Positions 6,658 to 15,381 are shown, counted from the stretch's first letter. The stretch: DNA of 34,191 nt from Cyclobacteriaceae bacterium (GCA_026989535.1 JALSJD010000006.1:1-34191); one strand, 5' to 3'. Program-made: numbers and translations. The notes: a model not told the origin generated them from the letters alone.

Positions 6658-8769
6658 CTATGCTTTATTGGTTTCAATTATGCTTTTTTGTAAATTTTGA
6701 GGCACCGCAGCAAACTCAGCAAAATGGCTTGCAAAACTTGCCCTGCCTTGTGTTATAGACCTTAGTTTGGTAGAATATTGGTAAAGCTCTGCTTGCGGTG
6801 TTTTGGCTTTTATGCGTTGGTACGCGCCTGTTACTTCCATGCCTAAAATAACAGATCTCCTTGTTTGCAAATCAGTCATTACATCTCCCATTAAGCTTTC
6901 GGGCACTTGTACTTCAAGGGTTTGTATAGGTTCCATTAATTGTGGGCTTGCATTTAAAAAGGCTTCTTTAAAGGCATGTGCGCCTGCTATTTTAAAGGAT
7001 ATGTCATTCGAATCTACAGCGTGCATTTTGCCATCATACACCATTACTCGAACATCGCGAATGTAAGAATTGGTTAAAGGGCCATTCTCCATTACCTCCA
7101 TAATCCCTTTCATAATGGCTGGCAGGTATCGTACATCAATTACACCGCCCACAATGCAGTTATAAAAAATAAGCTTGCCTCCCCATTCCAAGTCAACTTC
7201 TTCTTTACCTCTAATATTAAAACCTTCGGGCTCGGGCATGCCTTCTTGCCAAGGTTCAATTTTTAGATGCACCTCTCCAAACTGGCCTGAGCCTCCAGAC
7301 TGTTTTTTATGCCGATAGCTTGCGGTGGATGAGCGATGGATGGTTTCTCTGTACGAAATTTTAGGTTGCTCAAATTGAACTTCTATATTGTGCAAGTTTT
7401 TTAATGTCCATTCGATTACTGCCAAATGCAATTCGCCTTGGCAAAGCAAGAGCAGTTGTTTTAACTCCCTCGAAAACTCTACTTTAATGGTTGGGTCTTG
7501 GCTACCGAGTTTTTTAAGTACCTCTACCAGTTTTTCATCATCACGTTTATTAACGGCACTTATGGCTCTTCTAATGCGAGGTGCTGGAAAAACAATTGGC
7601 TTTATGGTAATTTTATTAGTGCCTGCATAGAGTGTATCATTGGTTTCGGTGTGTTTAAGTTTTAATGATGCCCCAATATCGCCACAGGTAAGTGTTTTTA
7701 CGGGAGTCCGTTTGTTACCATCCATAATAAATAATTGATTGATGGTTTCATCACTTTCAGTGCGGGCATTGGTTAGCTTATCTCCTTGATTAAGAGTGCC
7801 CGCTTTTACCTTAAAAAAGGAGAGCTGCCCCAGGTTTGCTTCATGCATTGTTTTAAAAACAAAAAGAACTGTATCTTGGGCTGGTTGGCATTTAATGGTA
7901 ACACCTTCTACACTTTGAATATCGGCAAGATCAGAAGCAGAGGGGCAAACATTATCAATAAAACCCATTAAACGGCCACTGCCCATATCTTTTTCGGCAG
8001 ATACACAAAATACCGGAAAAAGCTCATGATGCAACATCCCCAATTTTATGCCTTTGCGCATTTCGTCTTCGTTTAATGTGCCTTTATCAAAGAAAAGCTC
8101 CATTAATTCTTCATCGTTTTCTGCGGCTTTTTCTACGAGTTCATTATGAAGGATATCGGCCTTTTCTTTTTCACTTTTGGGAATATCGAGTTTTTCAGGT
8201 TTGCCGCCCTCTTTGCCAAACTTGTACATACGCATTTTTAGCACATCTATAATGCACTGTTGCCCGTTATCCATAATTGGGTACTGCACAAGTGTAGCAT
8301 TATTGCCAAATTGGGTTTTAATAGAATTAAATGTGTCTTCGAAATTAGCTTTGGGGTGATCTATTTGATTGATGATAAACAAGGTTGGTTTTCGGTATCG
8401 ATCGGTATAATTCCAAATAATTTCGGTACCCACTTCTACGCCATGTTGGGCATTAACCACCATAGCTACGGTATCTGCCACGCGCATTGATGACGCTATT
8501 TCTCCAATAAAATCGTCTAACCCCGGGGTGTCGATTATATTTATTTTGTAATTACGCCACTCAGTGTGTAGGGGAGTGGCAAAAATGGTCATTTCTCTTT
8601 CATGCTCTACCTCATGAAAATCAGATACTGTGTTTTTTCCTTCAATGGTGCCTCTTCGATTAATAAGGCCTGCTTCAAAAAGCATTGTTTCGGCAAGGGT
8701 AGTCTTGCCGCTTTTATGAGCTCCAACAAATACTACGTTCTTAATATGTTTATCATCAAAATTGGTCAT
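6658..8769 (-). CDS. Elongation factor G paralogue (translational GTPase)
   Basis: A 703-residue EF-G-like GTPase. G1 is GAHKSGKT (residues 16-23), the G2 Thr lies in HEREMTIF, and G3 is DTPGLD (about 78). The G4 motif is NQID instead of NKxD, which is unusual and separates it from housekeeping FusA. Domains II-V follow: SGGSGQFGEVHLKIEP begins the domain IV type region and YSTKLRSITQGRASF is the classic C-terminal domain V motif. Many Bacteroidota carry such a second EF-G with an altered GTPase domain; its role (recycling, stress or fine tuning) is not settled. It is transcribed divergently from the tonB homologue. Confidence 0.85.
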   Translation of the reverse strand: MTNFDDKHIKNVVFVGAHKSGKTTLAETMLFEAGLINRRGTIEGKNTVSDFHEVEHEREMTIFATPLHTEWRNYKINIIDTPGLDDFIGEIASSMRVADTVAMVVNAQHGVEVGTEIIWNYTDRYRKPTLFIINQIDHPKANFEDTFNSIKTQFGNNATLVQYPIMDNGQQCIIDVLKMRMYKFGKEGGKPEKLDIPKSEKEKADILHNELVEKAAENDEELMELFFDKGTLNEDEMRKGIKLGMLHHELFPVFCVSAEKDMGSGRLMGFIDNVCPSASDLADIQSVEGVTIKCQPAQDTVLFVFKTMHEANLGQLSFFKVKAGTLNQGDKLTNARTESDETINQLFIMDGNKRTPVKTLTCGDIGASLKLKHTETNDTLYAGTNKITIKPIVFPAPRIRRAISAVNKRDDEKLVEVLKKLGSQDPTIKVEFSRELKQLLLLCQGELHLAVIEWTLKNLHNIEVQFEQPKISYRETIHRSSTASYRHKKQSGGSGQFGEVHLKIEPWQEGMPEPEGFNIRGKEEVDLEWGGKLIFYNCIVGGVIDVRYLPAIMKGIMEVMENGPLTNSYIRDVRVMVYDGKMHAVDSNDISFKIAGAHAFKEAFLNASPQLMEPIQTLEVQVPESLMGDVMTDLQTRRSVILGMEVTGAYQRIKAKTPQAELYQYSTKLRSITQGRASFASHFAEFAAVPQNLQKSIIETNKA

Positions 8770-8950
8770 AGCTGCTAAATGTTTGTTTGAAGCAATAAAA
8801 TACGAAAATATTCTTTAAAAAACACGTGATTTTAATCATAAATATTAATGATTAATTTGTGTATGACATAAAAATCGTGTGTTATGTGATTTTTATCATA
8901 GTAATTGATAGTATAAGTTATTACCTTACTACCAACAAAATAAATCGACT
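8770..8950. promoter_or_regulatory. Divergent promoter region with paired CRP/FNR-like boxes
   Basis: This 181-base gap separates the EF-G paralogue (minus) and tonB homologue (plus). It contains TGAT-TTTA-ATCA at 8827-8838 and TGAT-TTTT-ATCA at 8887-8898, exactly 60 bases apart, each within a 15-base near-identical direct repeat (8826-8840 and 8886-8900). TGAT-N4-ATCA is the core of CRP/FNR-superfamily sites. The proximal box is centred about 58 bases before the tonB start. Confidence 0.55.
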
Positions 8951-9640
8951 ATGGAAGCTAAAAAATATAAAAGAGCGGATATAAATCGATATCGGTTTAT
9001 ATTTTTTAATATTGGATTAATTATAAGTTTAGGACTTGCTTATACCGCTTTTGAATGGAAGTTCTATGATGACACAGGAGCTATTGATACTGCTGTAATT
9101 ACAAACGATACATTTGATGAAGTTGTTGAAATACCTCCCACTGAACAGCCACCACCTCCTCCTCCAGCGTTAAAAAACGTAACGATTGTAGAAATACAAG
9201 ATATAGAAGATATTGAGGATGAACTCGAAATTTCGTTTGATATTGAAATGACAGAGGATATGGTTATTGATCGATTGCCAGATGTATTAGAGGTAGCTGA
9301 TGAGGAGGAAGAGGAAGTCTCTGACGAAATATTTCTAATTGTAGAAGAACAACCTAAACCCATAGGTGGAATGAGTGCCTTTTATCAGTATATCAATTCA
9401 AATTTAACCTATCCGTCTCAAGCGTTAAGAATGGGTTTGCAGGGCAAAGTTTTTGTTCAATTTGTAATTGAAAAAGATGGATCTATTACTCAAGTTAAAG
9501 TAATTAGAGGGATAGACAGCAGTTGCAACGAGGAGGCTATTAGAGTGGTTTCTGGCGCACCTGCTTGGCAACCGGGTAAACAAAGGGGTAAACCTGTACG
9601 TGTAAAAATGGTATTGCCTATTTCTTTTAAGTTAATGTAG
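8951..9640 (+). CDS. TonB family energy-transducing protein
   Basis: A 229-residue TonB homologue. It has a short cytoplasmic start, one N-terminal membrane helix (FFNIGLIISLGLAYTAF, about 20-36), a proline-rich stretch (EQPPPPPPALK), an acidic periplasmic spacer and a C-terminal TonB domain. Conserved features of the latter are YPSQALRMGLQGKVFVQFVI, DGSITQVKVIRG, CNEEAIRVV and WQPGKQRGKPVRVKMVLPI. It would carry proton-motive energy from an ExbBD complex to outer membrane receptors. No exbBD or receptor gene adjoins it. Spacing to the two CRP/FNR-like boxes upstream suggests regulation by such a factor. Confidence 0.88.
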   Translation: MEAKKYKRADINRYRFIFFNIGLIISLGLAYTAFEWKFYDDTGAIDTAVITNDTFDEVVEIPPTEQPPPPPPALKNVTIVEIQDIEDIEDELEISFDIEMTEDMVIDRLPDVLEVADEEEEEVSDEIFLIVEEQPKPIGGMSAFYQYINSNLTYPSQALRMGLQGKVFVQFVIEKDGSITQVKVIRGIDSSCNEEAIRVVSGAPAWQPGKQRGKPVRVKMVLPISFKLM

Positions 9641-9665
9641 AAACTACAAAAGGTTTGTCTATAAC

Positions 9666-9689
9666 CTGCATTATTCATGAATAATGCAG
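9666..9689. terminator. Perfect 24-bp palindrome between convergent genes
   Basis: CTGCATTATTCA is followed directly by its reverse complement, giving a perfect dyad 26 bases after the tonB stop. There is no long T tract on either side, so it may act as a weak bidirectional terminator or as a protein site. The rest of the gap to 9790 is uninformative. Confidence 0.45.
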
Positions 9690-9790
9690 AATAAAGTCAA
9701 TATTTTCAGAAATAACAAATACCAATACTACTTGGTGCTTCCCCCACAAAGCGGGGCAGGTTTTGAGCCTTTCTGTCTTGGTGGCTAATT

Positions 9791-10279
9791 TTAACCAAAC
9801 CAAATACTGCTTAACGAATAATAAACAGCCATTAAACCCGAAAAAATAGCACTTGCTATAAACCTTTTTTCTGAGGTTATTTTATTTTGAATGAGGTAAT
9901 TAGCACCTAATGACACAGGAATATTTACAAGAAACGAAAGTACCCCAATACTAATTAAGCCCCAGCTAATTTGATTGTATTGCCCCATAAATAACTTTAT
10001 AAATAGAATATGGCGGGCAATCCATAATGGATTAAAATAGAGCATTGCTAAAGAAGCCCGGAGTAATTTTGATTTTAGAGTACCAGAATGACTTACTTTC
10101 TTATCAATCCATTTAAAATAATTGGGTATTTCAAAGGCGTAAAACGTTGCTCCAATCAATAAAATCCCTGCCAAACGTAGCCAACTAAACTCATCCGATA
10201 GGAGGGCAGCCGTAGTATCGCCCACCATATAAATAAGGCTTCCACGAATAATATTTGAGGTTTTATATTCGAGTGTCAT
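9791..10279 (-). CDS. Four-helix membrane protein in the purine operon, possibly Mpv17/PMP22-like
   Basis: A 162-residue integral membrane protein with about four hydrophobic segments. The opening RGSLIYMVGDTTAALL and the spacing of Arg, Gly, Pro and Asn residues loosely recall the Mpv17/PMP22 family, but I cannot confirm this without a profile search. It is the last gene of the guaD-xdh operon; its start overlaps the stop of the molybdopterin subunit by one base. This strict coupling suggests a function linked to purine oxidation, for example transport or membrane association, but that is inference. Confidence 0.6.
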   Translation of the reverse strand: MTLEYKTSNIIRGSLIYMVGDTTAALLSDEFSWLRLAGILLIGATFYAFEIPNYFKWIDKKVSHSGTLKSKLLRASLAMLYFNPLWIARHILFIKLFMGQYNQISWGLISIGVLSFLVNIPVSLGANYLIQNKITSEKRFIASAIFSGLMAVYYSLSSIWFG

Positions 10280-12528
10280 TAATTATACAGTGCCATCAAC
10301 ACTTTTTCGTGCGTAAATGGTGCGTTAAAGGTTGATTTATATGCTGGGTTAAACGCTTTTATGGCATTTTCAATGGCAAAATAGGCTCCAATGCCATACA
10401 TTAATGGGGGTTCGCCTACGGCTTTCGACTTTAAAATGGCCATATCGGTGCCTTCAGTTTCGAGCGGCTCGATAAGAATTTGTTTGGGTGCAGAATACAC
10501 ATCAGGTACTTTATAGGTAGAAAGGGAATTGGATAATAGCCTCCCTTCTTTAGTATATTTTATTTCCTCCAGTGTCATCCAGCCCATTCCTTGCACCAAG
10601 CCTCCTTCAATTTGCCCACGGTCAACGGTTGGGTTCATCGATTTACCAAAATCGTGTACAATTTTTACGGCATCAAATTCATAAGTGCCTCTAATACAAT
10701 CTACCGTAACTTCGGTAAGTGCCAGCCCAAAAACATGGTAGGCAAAAGGATGCCCTTTTTCTTTGTCCTTATTAAAATTGATGATGGGCGTGGCATAATG
10801 TCCATTTTCGGTGAGGCAAACACGCTCTAAAAAAGCCATATCAACCAACTGGTTCCAACTAACGTCAGAGGTGTTTCCATTGACAAGCACTTGCTCGTCT
10901 TTAAATTGGATGGTGCCAACATCCACTTTAAAATAACTGGCAGCCGTAGTTTTTAATCGTTTAGCTAAGGCATTGCAGGCTTTTTCTAAGGCCTTTCCGT
11001 TAAGATCGGCTGTGGCACTGGCGGCCGTGGGCGAAGTATTGGCAACACGGGTGGTATTGGTTGATTCTAACTTAATCCGATTTGCGGATACCGAGAAAAT
11101 ATTAGCGGCAATTTGCAACATTTTGGTATTTACGCCTTGCCCCATTTCCACAGCTCCAGTGCTAATGCCCACACTGCCATCGCTGTAAATATGTACCAAT
11201 GCTCGTGCCTGATTCATAGGTGTTTTGGTAAACGAAATACCAAATGTAATGGGCATTAAGGCATAGCCTTTTTTTACGGCATCGTTGGTTTTATTAAAAC
11301 TGGCAATTTCTTTTTGGGTAGCTTTTAAGTTAAACTTACTAACTAGTGTTTCCCAAGCAGGTGATAGGCCAACCCCTTCGGCAATTTGCCCGTAGGGAAA
11401 CTCATCTCCATCTTTTAATAGATTTACCTTTTGTATTTGCTGTTTTTCAATGGCCAGCTCATTAGCAGCATATGCGATGGCCGACTCTATTACAAACATG
11501 CCTTGCGGAGCACCAAAGCCTCTAAATGCTGTGTTAGGAGGCAAATTGGTTTTGCAACTATAAGCCGTGGCTTCTACATTAGGTATAAAATAAGAGTTGG
11601 TAGCATGAAATAGCGTACGCTCCATTACCGCAGGCGATAAATCTGCGGCAGCACCTGCATTTTGAAAAAAAGTTACTTCATATCCCACAATTTTGAGGTC
11701 TTTATTCAACCCTATTTTATAGTCGGCACTGTAAGGATGTCGTTTTCCAGTCATACGCATATCATCCATACGATGAAGAATTACTTTTATGGGAATACGC
11801 AAGATTTGGGTGCCTAAAGCAGCCATTATGGCCCACGGAGTGGCCTGGTCTTCTTTGCCGCCAAATCCGCCACCCAAACGAACGACATCTACCTCAATGG
11901 TATGCATACCTATATTGAGCACTTTGGCGGCTGCTCTTTGCACGGCAGTTGGGCCTTGCGTAGAGGAGGAAACTTTAATATTTCCATTTTCTAATGGCTG
12001 GGCATAGGCTCCTTGGGTTTCAATATATAAATGCTCTTGGCCATTAATATCAACTTTTCCTTCAAATATATGGGAGCAATCCTTCCAACTATCTTTGGTG
12101 TTGCCTAAACTAAATGTTCGTGGCGGAAAAATGAGCTGCCCTTTTTGTTGTGCCTCCCTTGGGTCGGTAATAACGGTCTTTTTATCAATCTCAATCTCGA
12201 TTAATTTTCGGGCTTTAAAGGCAATTTGTTCACTTTCTGCAATAATAAGAGCAATGGGTTGCCCCTGAAAGTGTACTTCTTGCGAAGCAAATAATTCTTC
12301 ATCTGGGAGTATTCCGCCTATTTGGTTTTCTCCAGGAATATCCTTGTGGGTAATAATGTGGATTACACCTGGCAAAGCCTTTGCCTTTGAGTAATTTACC
12401 GAAATAATTTTGCCGTGTGCGCAAGGAGAATCAAACACCACTCCATAACCGGTGCCCTCAATAGTGGGGATGTCATCTATATAAATGGAGGTTCCGGTAA
12501 CGTGGCCTTTTGAATCTATATTTTTCAT
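10279..12528 (-). CDS. xdhB: Xanthine dehydrogenase, molybdopterin-binding subunit
   Basis: The 749-residue large subunit of a xanthine oxidase-family enzyme, which oxidises hypoxanthine/xanthine towards urate. The N-terminal domain has HFQGQPIALIIAES. The Mo-cofactor domain shows GGGFGGKEDQ (about residue 220), AFRGFGAPQG (substrate-channel Arg), the MGQGVNTKM loop and the C-terminal AVGEPPLMYG, whose Glu is the catalytic base. It overlaps the FeS/FAD subunit gene upstream by 4 bases. With guaD in front, the operon should take guanine through xanthine to urate. Symbol usage (XdhB) follows the two-subunit bacterial convention. No xdhC maturation gene is in the visible operon. Confidence 0.93.
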   Translation of the reverse strand: MKNIDSKGHVTGTSIYIDDIPTIEGTGYGVVFDSPCAHGKIISVNYSKAKALPGVIHIITHKDIPGENQIGGILPDEELFASQEVHFQGQPIALIIAESEQIAFKARKLIEIEIDKKTVITDPREAQQKGQLIFPPRTFSLGNTKDSWKDCSHIFEGKVDINGQEHLYIETQGAYAQPLENGNIKVSSSTQGPTAVQRAAAKVLNIGMHTIEVDVVRLGGGFGGKEDQATPWAIMAALGTQILRIPIKVILHRMDDMRMTGKRHPYSADYKIGLNKDLKIVGYEVTFFQNAGAAADLSPAVMERTLFHATNSYFIPNVEATAYSCKTNLPPNTAFRGFGAPQGMFVIESAIAYAANELAIEKQQIQKVNLLKDGDEFPYGQIAEGVGLSPAWETLVSKFNLKATQKEIASFNKTNDAVKKGYALMPITFGISFTKTPMNQARALVHIYSDGSVGISTGAVEMGQGVNTKMLQIAANIFSVSANRIKLESTNTTRVANTSPTAASATADLNGKALEKACNALAKRLKTTAASYFKVDVGTIQFKDEQVLVNGNTSDVSWNQLVDMAFLERVCLTENGHYATPIINFNKDKEKGHPFAYHVFGLALTEVTVDCIRGTYEFDAVKIVHDFGKSMNPTVDRGQIEGGLVQGMGWMTLEEIKYTKEGRLLSNSLSTYKVPDVYSAPKQILIEPLETEGTDMAILKSKAVGEPPLMYGIGAYFAIENAIKAFNPAYKSTFNAPFTHEKVLMALYN

Positions 12529-13922
12529 ACCAATAACGTTAAGGTAATTTGACTCGGAAATAGTTTAATAAAATGGGCGTAAAATAGCTGCCGTAGTAAT
12601 AGGCGTTTATAATCCTCAGTACCACGCACATCGCTTATAGGGCTTATTTCGGCCTGCATAATGGCATTGGCTTCTTTTATATGCGTAGGGGCGAGTTTCT
12701 TGCCTTGTAAATATTGAGCGGTATTGTGTAAATAGGTTGGTATCGGGCCTATGCCTCCGGCAGATAAGTGAATATGTTCAATTACCTTGTTTTTAACCCT
12801 AATTTGAATAGCTGTATTTACACTCGCAATGTCTAAATGAATGCGCTTGCTTACTTTTTCGAGGTTGAAGTGGGTAGAAACAGTAGGTAATTCAAACGTG
12901 ATTTCGGTAATAATTTCTGAGGCTGTTTTGTCAAGGTCTTTATACCCTTTATAAAAATCTTTAAGAAAAATAGCTCTCGATTCACGGTCTTCTTGCAAAG
13001 TGATTTGTGCGTTGAGGGCTAAAAAGAAAGCCGTAAAATCACCAATAGGAGAGGCGTTTACAAAATTACCGGCAATGGTAGAACTATTACGAATAGGGGT
13101 GGAAGAAACCAGTTTTATATAAGCCAATAAATTAGGAATATATTTTTGCAATTTGGTTGATTGAGCCAAATCTGCTACCGTAGTACTGCCACCTAATATA
13201 CAAGTGGTTTCATCAAACCTGATAAATCGAAGGTTGGCATTTTGATTGATAGGTCGTATGTCAATCTCCTCGAATACTTCAGGTTGTTGTACGTATAAGT
13301 CGGTGCCGCCCCCAACAAGTTTATGCGCCTTTGTTACTTTATCAAATGGTGATAAATTGCTGATTAACTGAGGTATATCTTTAAAATAAGTAGGAATAAA
13401 TTGATTGTCAATAAGCCATTTGATGGAATTATTATGGTCTTTGTTTAGGAGCAAATCTGTTATGTTGTGGGCTGTGCGTTCAATGGGTTTATAGCCTGTG
13501 CATCGGCAAATATTGCCATCAATGGCCGCAATGGATTTTGCCTGAGTGGGCTCGTTTTCGGAAAGGCAATAATTGGAAAGAGAAACCACAAAACCGGGAG
13601 TGCAAAAACCACATTGCGTACCCGATTCGTTTACCATCTCTTGCTGTACTGGGCTAAGGTTTACCATATTAAGTCCTTCTATGGTAACTATATGCTTGCC
13701 TGCAATGTTGGCAATGGGTGTAAGGCATGAAGTTACATTTATATACTGCATTGCTCCATCTACCAAAGAACCAATAAGTACAGTGCAGGCTCCACAATCT
13801 CCCTCACGGCAGCCAATTTTTGTGCCTTTTAAATGTTGGTCATACCTAATTAAATCAACCAGCAGCGAGCCAGTTGGTTTGTTGGTAACCACTTTTTTAT
13901 CATTTAATATAAACTCAATCAT
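12525..13922 (-). CDS. xdhA: Xanthine dehydrogenase, FeS/FAD small subunit
   Basis: The 465-residue electron-transfer subunit. The N-terminal plant-type 2Fe-2S domain has Cys38, Cys43 and Cys46 in CREGDCGAC plus a distal Cys. The second 2Fe-2S domain has CGFCTPG and CRCTGY. The FAD domain begins near HKLVGGGTDLYVQ and includes SSTIAGNFVNASPIGD; the C-terminal CO-dehydrogenase flavoprotein-like domain follows. All expected parts are present. Its start overlaps the guaD stop by one base and its stop overlaps xdhB by four. Confidence 0.93.
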   Translation of the reverse strand: MIEFILNDKKVVTNKPTGSLLVDLIRYDQHLKGTKIGCREGDCGACTVLIGSLVDGAMQYINVTSCLTPIANIAGKHIVTIEGLNMVNLSPVQQEMVNESGTQCGFCTPGFVVSLSNYCLSENEPTQAKSIAAIDGNICRCTGYKPIERTAHNITDLLLNKDHNNSIKWLIDNQFIPTYFKDIPQLISNLSPFDKVTKAHKLVGGGTDLYVQQPEVFEEIDIRPINQNANLRFIRFDETTCILGGSTTVADLAQSTKLQKYIPNLLAYIKLVSSTPIRNSSTIAGNFVNASPIGDFTAFFLALNAQITLQEDRESRAIFLKDFYKGYKDLDKTASEIITEITFELPTVSTHFNLEKVSKRIHLDIASVNTAIQIRVKNKVIEHIHLSAGGIGPIPTYLHNTAQYLQGKKLAPTHIKEANAIMQAEISPISDVRGTEDYKRLLLRQLFYAHFIKLFPSQITLTLLV

Positions 13923-14395
13923 TAATATGCCGCTTTTTGGGTACTCTTAGTCCATTCGGCAAAGGCCACTTGGGCTTCTTCTCTTAATAATTGAATGGTT
14001 GGTAGCTTTCTATTATTGATTGGTAATTTTATTTCATCATAGATAAAATCATCATCAAAATTTATAGCTGCTGCATCCTGTTTGGTGTTAGCGTAATAAA
14101 TTTTGGCAGGTCGAGCCCAATAAATGGCTCCTAAGCACATAGGGCAGGGTTCGCAACTGCAATAGATTTCACAATCGTCTAGTTGAAAGCTACCCAGTTT
14201 TTTGCAGGCATTACGTATGGCCACAACTTCTGCGTGGGCGGTGGGGTCGTTGGAGGTGGTTACTTCGTTAGCACCTCGTGCTATAATTTTACCGTTTTTA
14301 ACAATTACAGCACCAAACGGGCCGCCTTTGCTTGTTTGTACGTTTTCAACTGAAAGCCGAATGGCTTCTCGCATAAATTTTTCTTGGTTACTCAT
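13922..14395 (-). CDS. guaD: Guanine deaminase (cytidine deaminase fold)
   Basis: A 157-residue zinc deaminase of the Bacillus GuaD type that turns guanine into xanthine. The catalytic HAEVVAIR (His54 as zinc ligand, Glu56 as proton shuttle) and CEPCPMCLGAIYWARP (Cys84, Cys87) motifs are intact. GGPFGAVIVKNG, TSNDPTAHAE and the C-terminal AINFDDDFIYDEI stretch are very close to the GuaD family rather than TadA. It is the first gene of the xdh operon, supplying xanthine for the dehydrogenase. Confidence 0.93.
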   Translation of the reverse strand: MSNQEKFMREAIRLSVENVQTSKGGPFGAVIVKNGKIIARGANEVTTSNDPTAHAEVVAIRNACKKLGSFQLDDCEIYCSCEPCPMCLGAIYWARPAKIYYANTKQDAAAINFDDDFIYDEIKLPINNRKLPTIQLLREEAQVAFAEWTKSTQKAAY

Positions 14396-14399
14396 TTAG

Positions 14400-14704
14400 T
14401 TAATTATTGGAATGCAAATTAACAAAATAGAATGTTTAAACCTGAAATATTTTACTCGTTCCTCTTTTGTAATAATGTTCAGTCCACTCTGTATGGTAGC
14501 ACTCTTTTGGCTCCCGTAATTATCAGCGATTATGCAGGAGGGAGGTTGTGCGACCACCTACGCTTTGCTTCGGAAGATTAAAAATGACAAATGCCATGCT
14601 TGCGGCAGGCAGGTGTGCGGTTCTCATATAAATATTGTTGTTATTGAAAGTAAATTACGCTATATTGTACCAATAGTATGATTAATCGTTAAAAGATAGT
14701 ACTT
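14400..14704. other. Gene gap between guaD and parD: leader plus repeat remnants
   Basis: This stretch holds the guaD promoter side (AT-rich, 14396-14460) and then a patchy, more GC-rich part (14520-14625) with a GCAGGCAGG half-palindrome near 14590 that belongs to the dispersed GCCTGCC family. I see no coding sequence. It looks like accumulated intergenic repeat debris. Confidence 0.4.
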
Positions 14705-14962
14705 GTGGGAACAGTTAGAAAAACAGTAACTTTTACAGATCAGCAGGATAAATGGATTAAATCCCAAATAGCAGCAGGAGAATTTACAAATGATAGTGAA
14801 TATTTAAGGTCTCTTGTGCGCCAAGATCAATCGAAAAATATTCAGTATTTAGCTCTAAAAGAAGCAATTCAAAAGGGAGTTAATAGTGGCATAAGTGAAA
14901 CTACAGTTCCTGATATTATGAAAGAAGTTGAAGATAGGATGCGAAAAGATGGGCGTTTATAA
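14705..14962 (+). CDS. parD: ParD-type ribbon-helix-helix antitoxin (orphan)
   Basis: An 85-residue antitoxin with a GTG start. The N-terminal RHH strand and helices (RKTVTFTDQQDKWIKSQI, then FTNDSEYLRSLVRQDQ) bind DNA. The C-terminal half, ending in MKEVEDRMRKDGRL, normally wraps the ParE toxin. The partner reading frame begins inside its last codons but is broken after 14 residues, so the antitoxin is an orphan here. It may still repress its own promoter or neutralise another ParE. Confidence 0.8.
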   Translation: MGTVRKTVTFTDQQDKWIKSQIAAGEFTNDSEYLRSLVRQDQSKNIQYLALKEAIQKGVNSGISETTVPDIMKEVEDRMRKDGRL

Positions 14963-15053
14963 GCTTTCGAATGAAGCTGCAACTGATATAATGTATCGCG
15001 TTATGTTACTTTTGCTTTGCGAGTATTTTTGGCCCCGATTGCTATCGGGGTAA
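14949..15053 (+). pseudogene. Truncated parE toxin remnant
   Basis: An ATG overlapping the parD end by 14 bases opens MGVYKLSNEAATDI, the standard start of ParE toxins (YKLSNxA..D). After about residue 14 the sequence turns into unrelated residues (MYRVMLLLLCEYFWP) and stops at 15053, within a CCCCGAT-TGCT-ATCGGGG hairpin. Everything carrying the ParE fold and active residues is missing. A deletion or repeat insertion has removed the toxin. Confidence 0.65.
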
Positions 15054-15091
15054 CTCAGTACATTAGTGCCTGTCTGCCAATCCAGGCAGGC
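15033..15091. repeat. Two adjacent hairpins replacing the parE body
   Basis: CCCCGAT/ATCGGGG (15033-15050, 4-base loop) is followed by GCCTGTCTG/CAGGCAGGC-like arms at 15068-15091 (one mismatch). The second belongs to the GCCTGCC repeat family also found at 2300 and 2725. Confidence 0.55.
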
Positions 15092-15154
15092 TTATCGCTT
15101 TAGTGAATCGCTCAATTTAGGTAATAACCTGAAACCTATTAATAGACGCTCCTT

Positions 15155-15298
15155 TTACTCCAATGATTTTTTTGTGATAATATACCGGTAGCCGACAATA
15201 AGTTTATCAATTTTAGATAATCGAGTTAAATCTTTACTCTTCATACTTGGCATAAGTACCTTATTTAATTTGGCCAGTGCTATAAATATTAATTTCAT
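15155..15298 (-). CDS. Small conserved basic protein of Bacteroidota (47 aa)
   Basis: A 47-residue reading frame on the minus strand between the parE remnant and the zinc-ribbon gene. It opens MKLIFIALAKLNKVLMPS and ends GYRYIITKKSLE. From memory this pattern (short hydrophobic start, LAKLNK-LPS, then a basic IGxRYxxTK end) is a recurring tiny protein in this phylum, sometimes labelled SsrA-binding protein without good reason; that recollection needs a database check. It is amphipathic and very basic. No function is known to me. Confidence 0.6.
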   Translation of the reverse strand: MKLIFIALAKLNKVLMPSMKSKDLTRLSKIDKLIVGYRYIITKKSLE

Positions 15299-15381
15299 AT
15301 AAACTTTATAAATTTTTTACGTTATACCTTCGTATGTGTTATTATTACCTAGATTAAGCAAAAATAAATCTTTTCAACAAT

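Noticed and set aside
9064-9363. Minus-strand frame rich in Ser/Ile opposite the tonB gene
   Set aside because: It is the shadow of the acidic and proline-rich coding part of tonB on the other strand.
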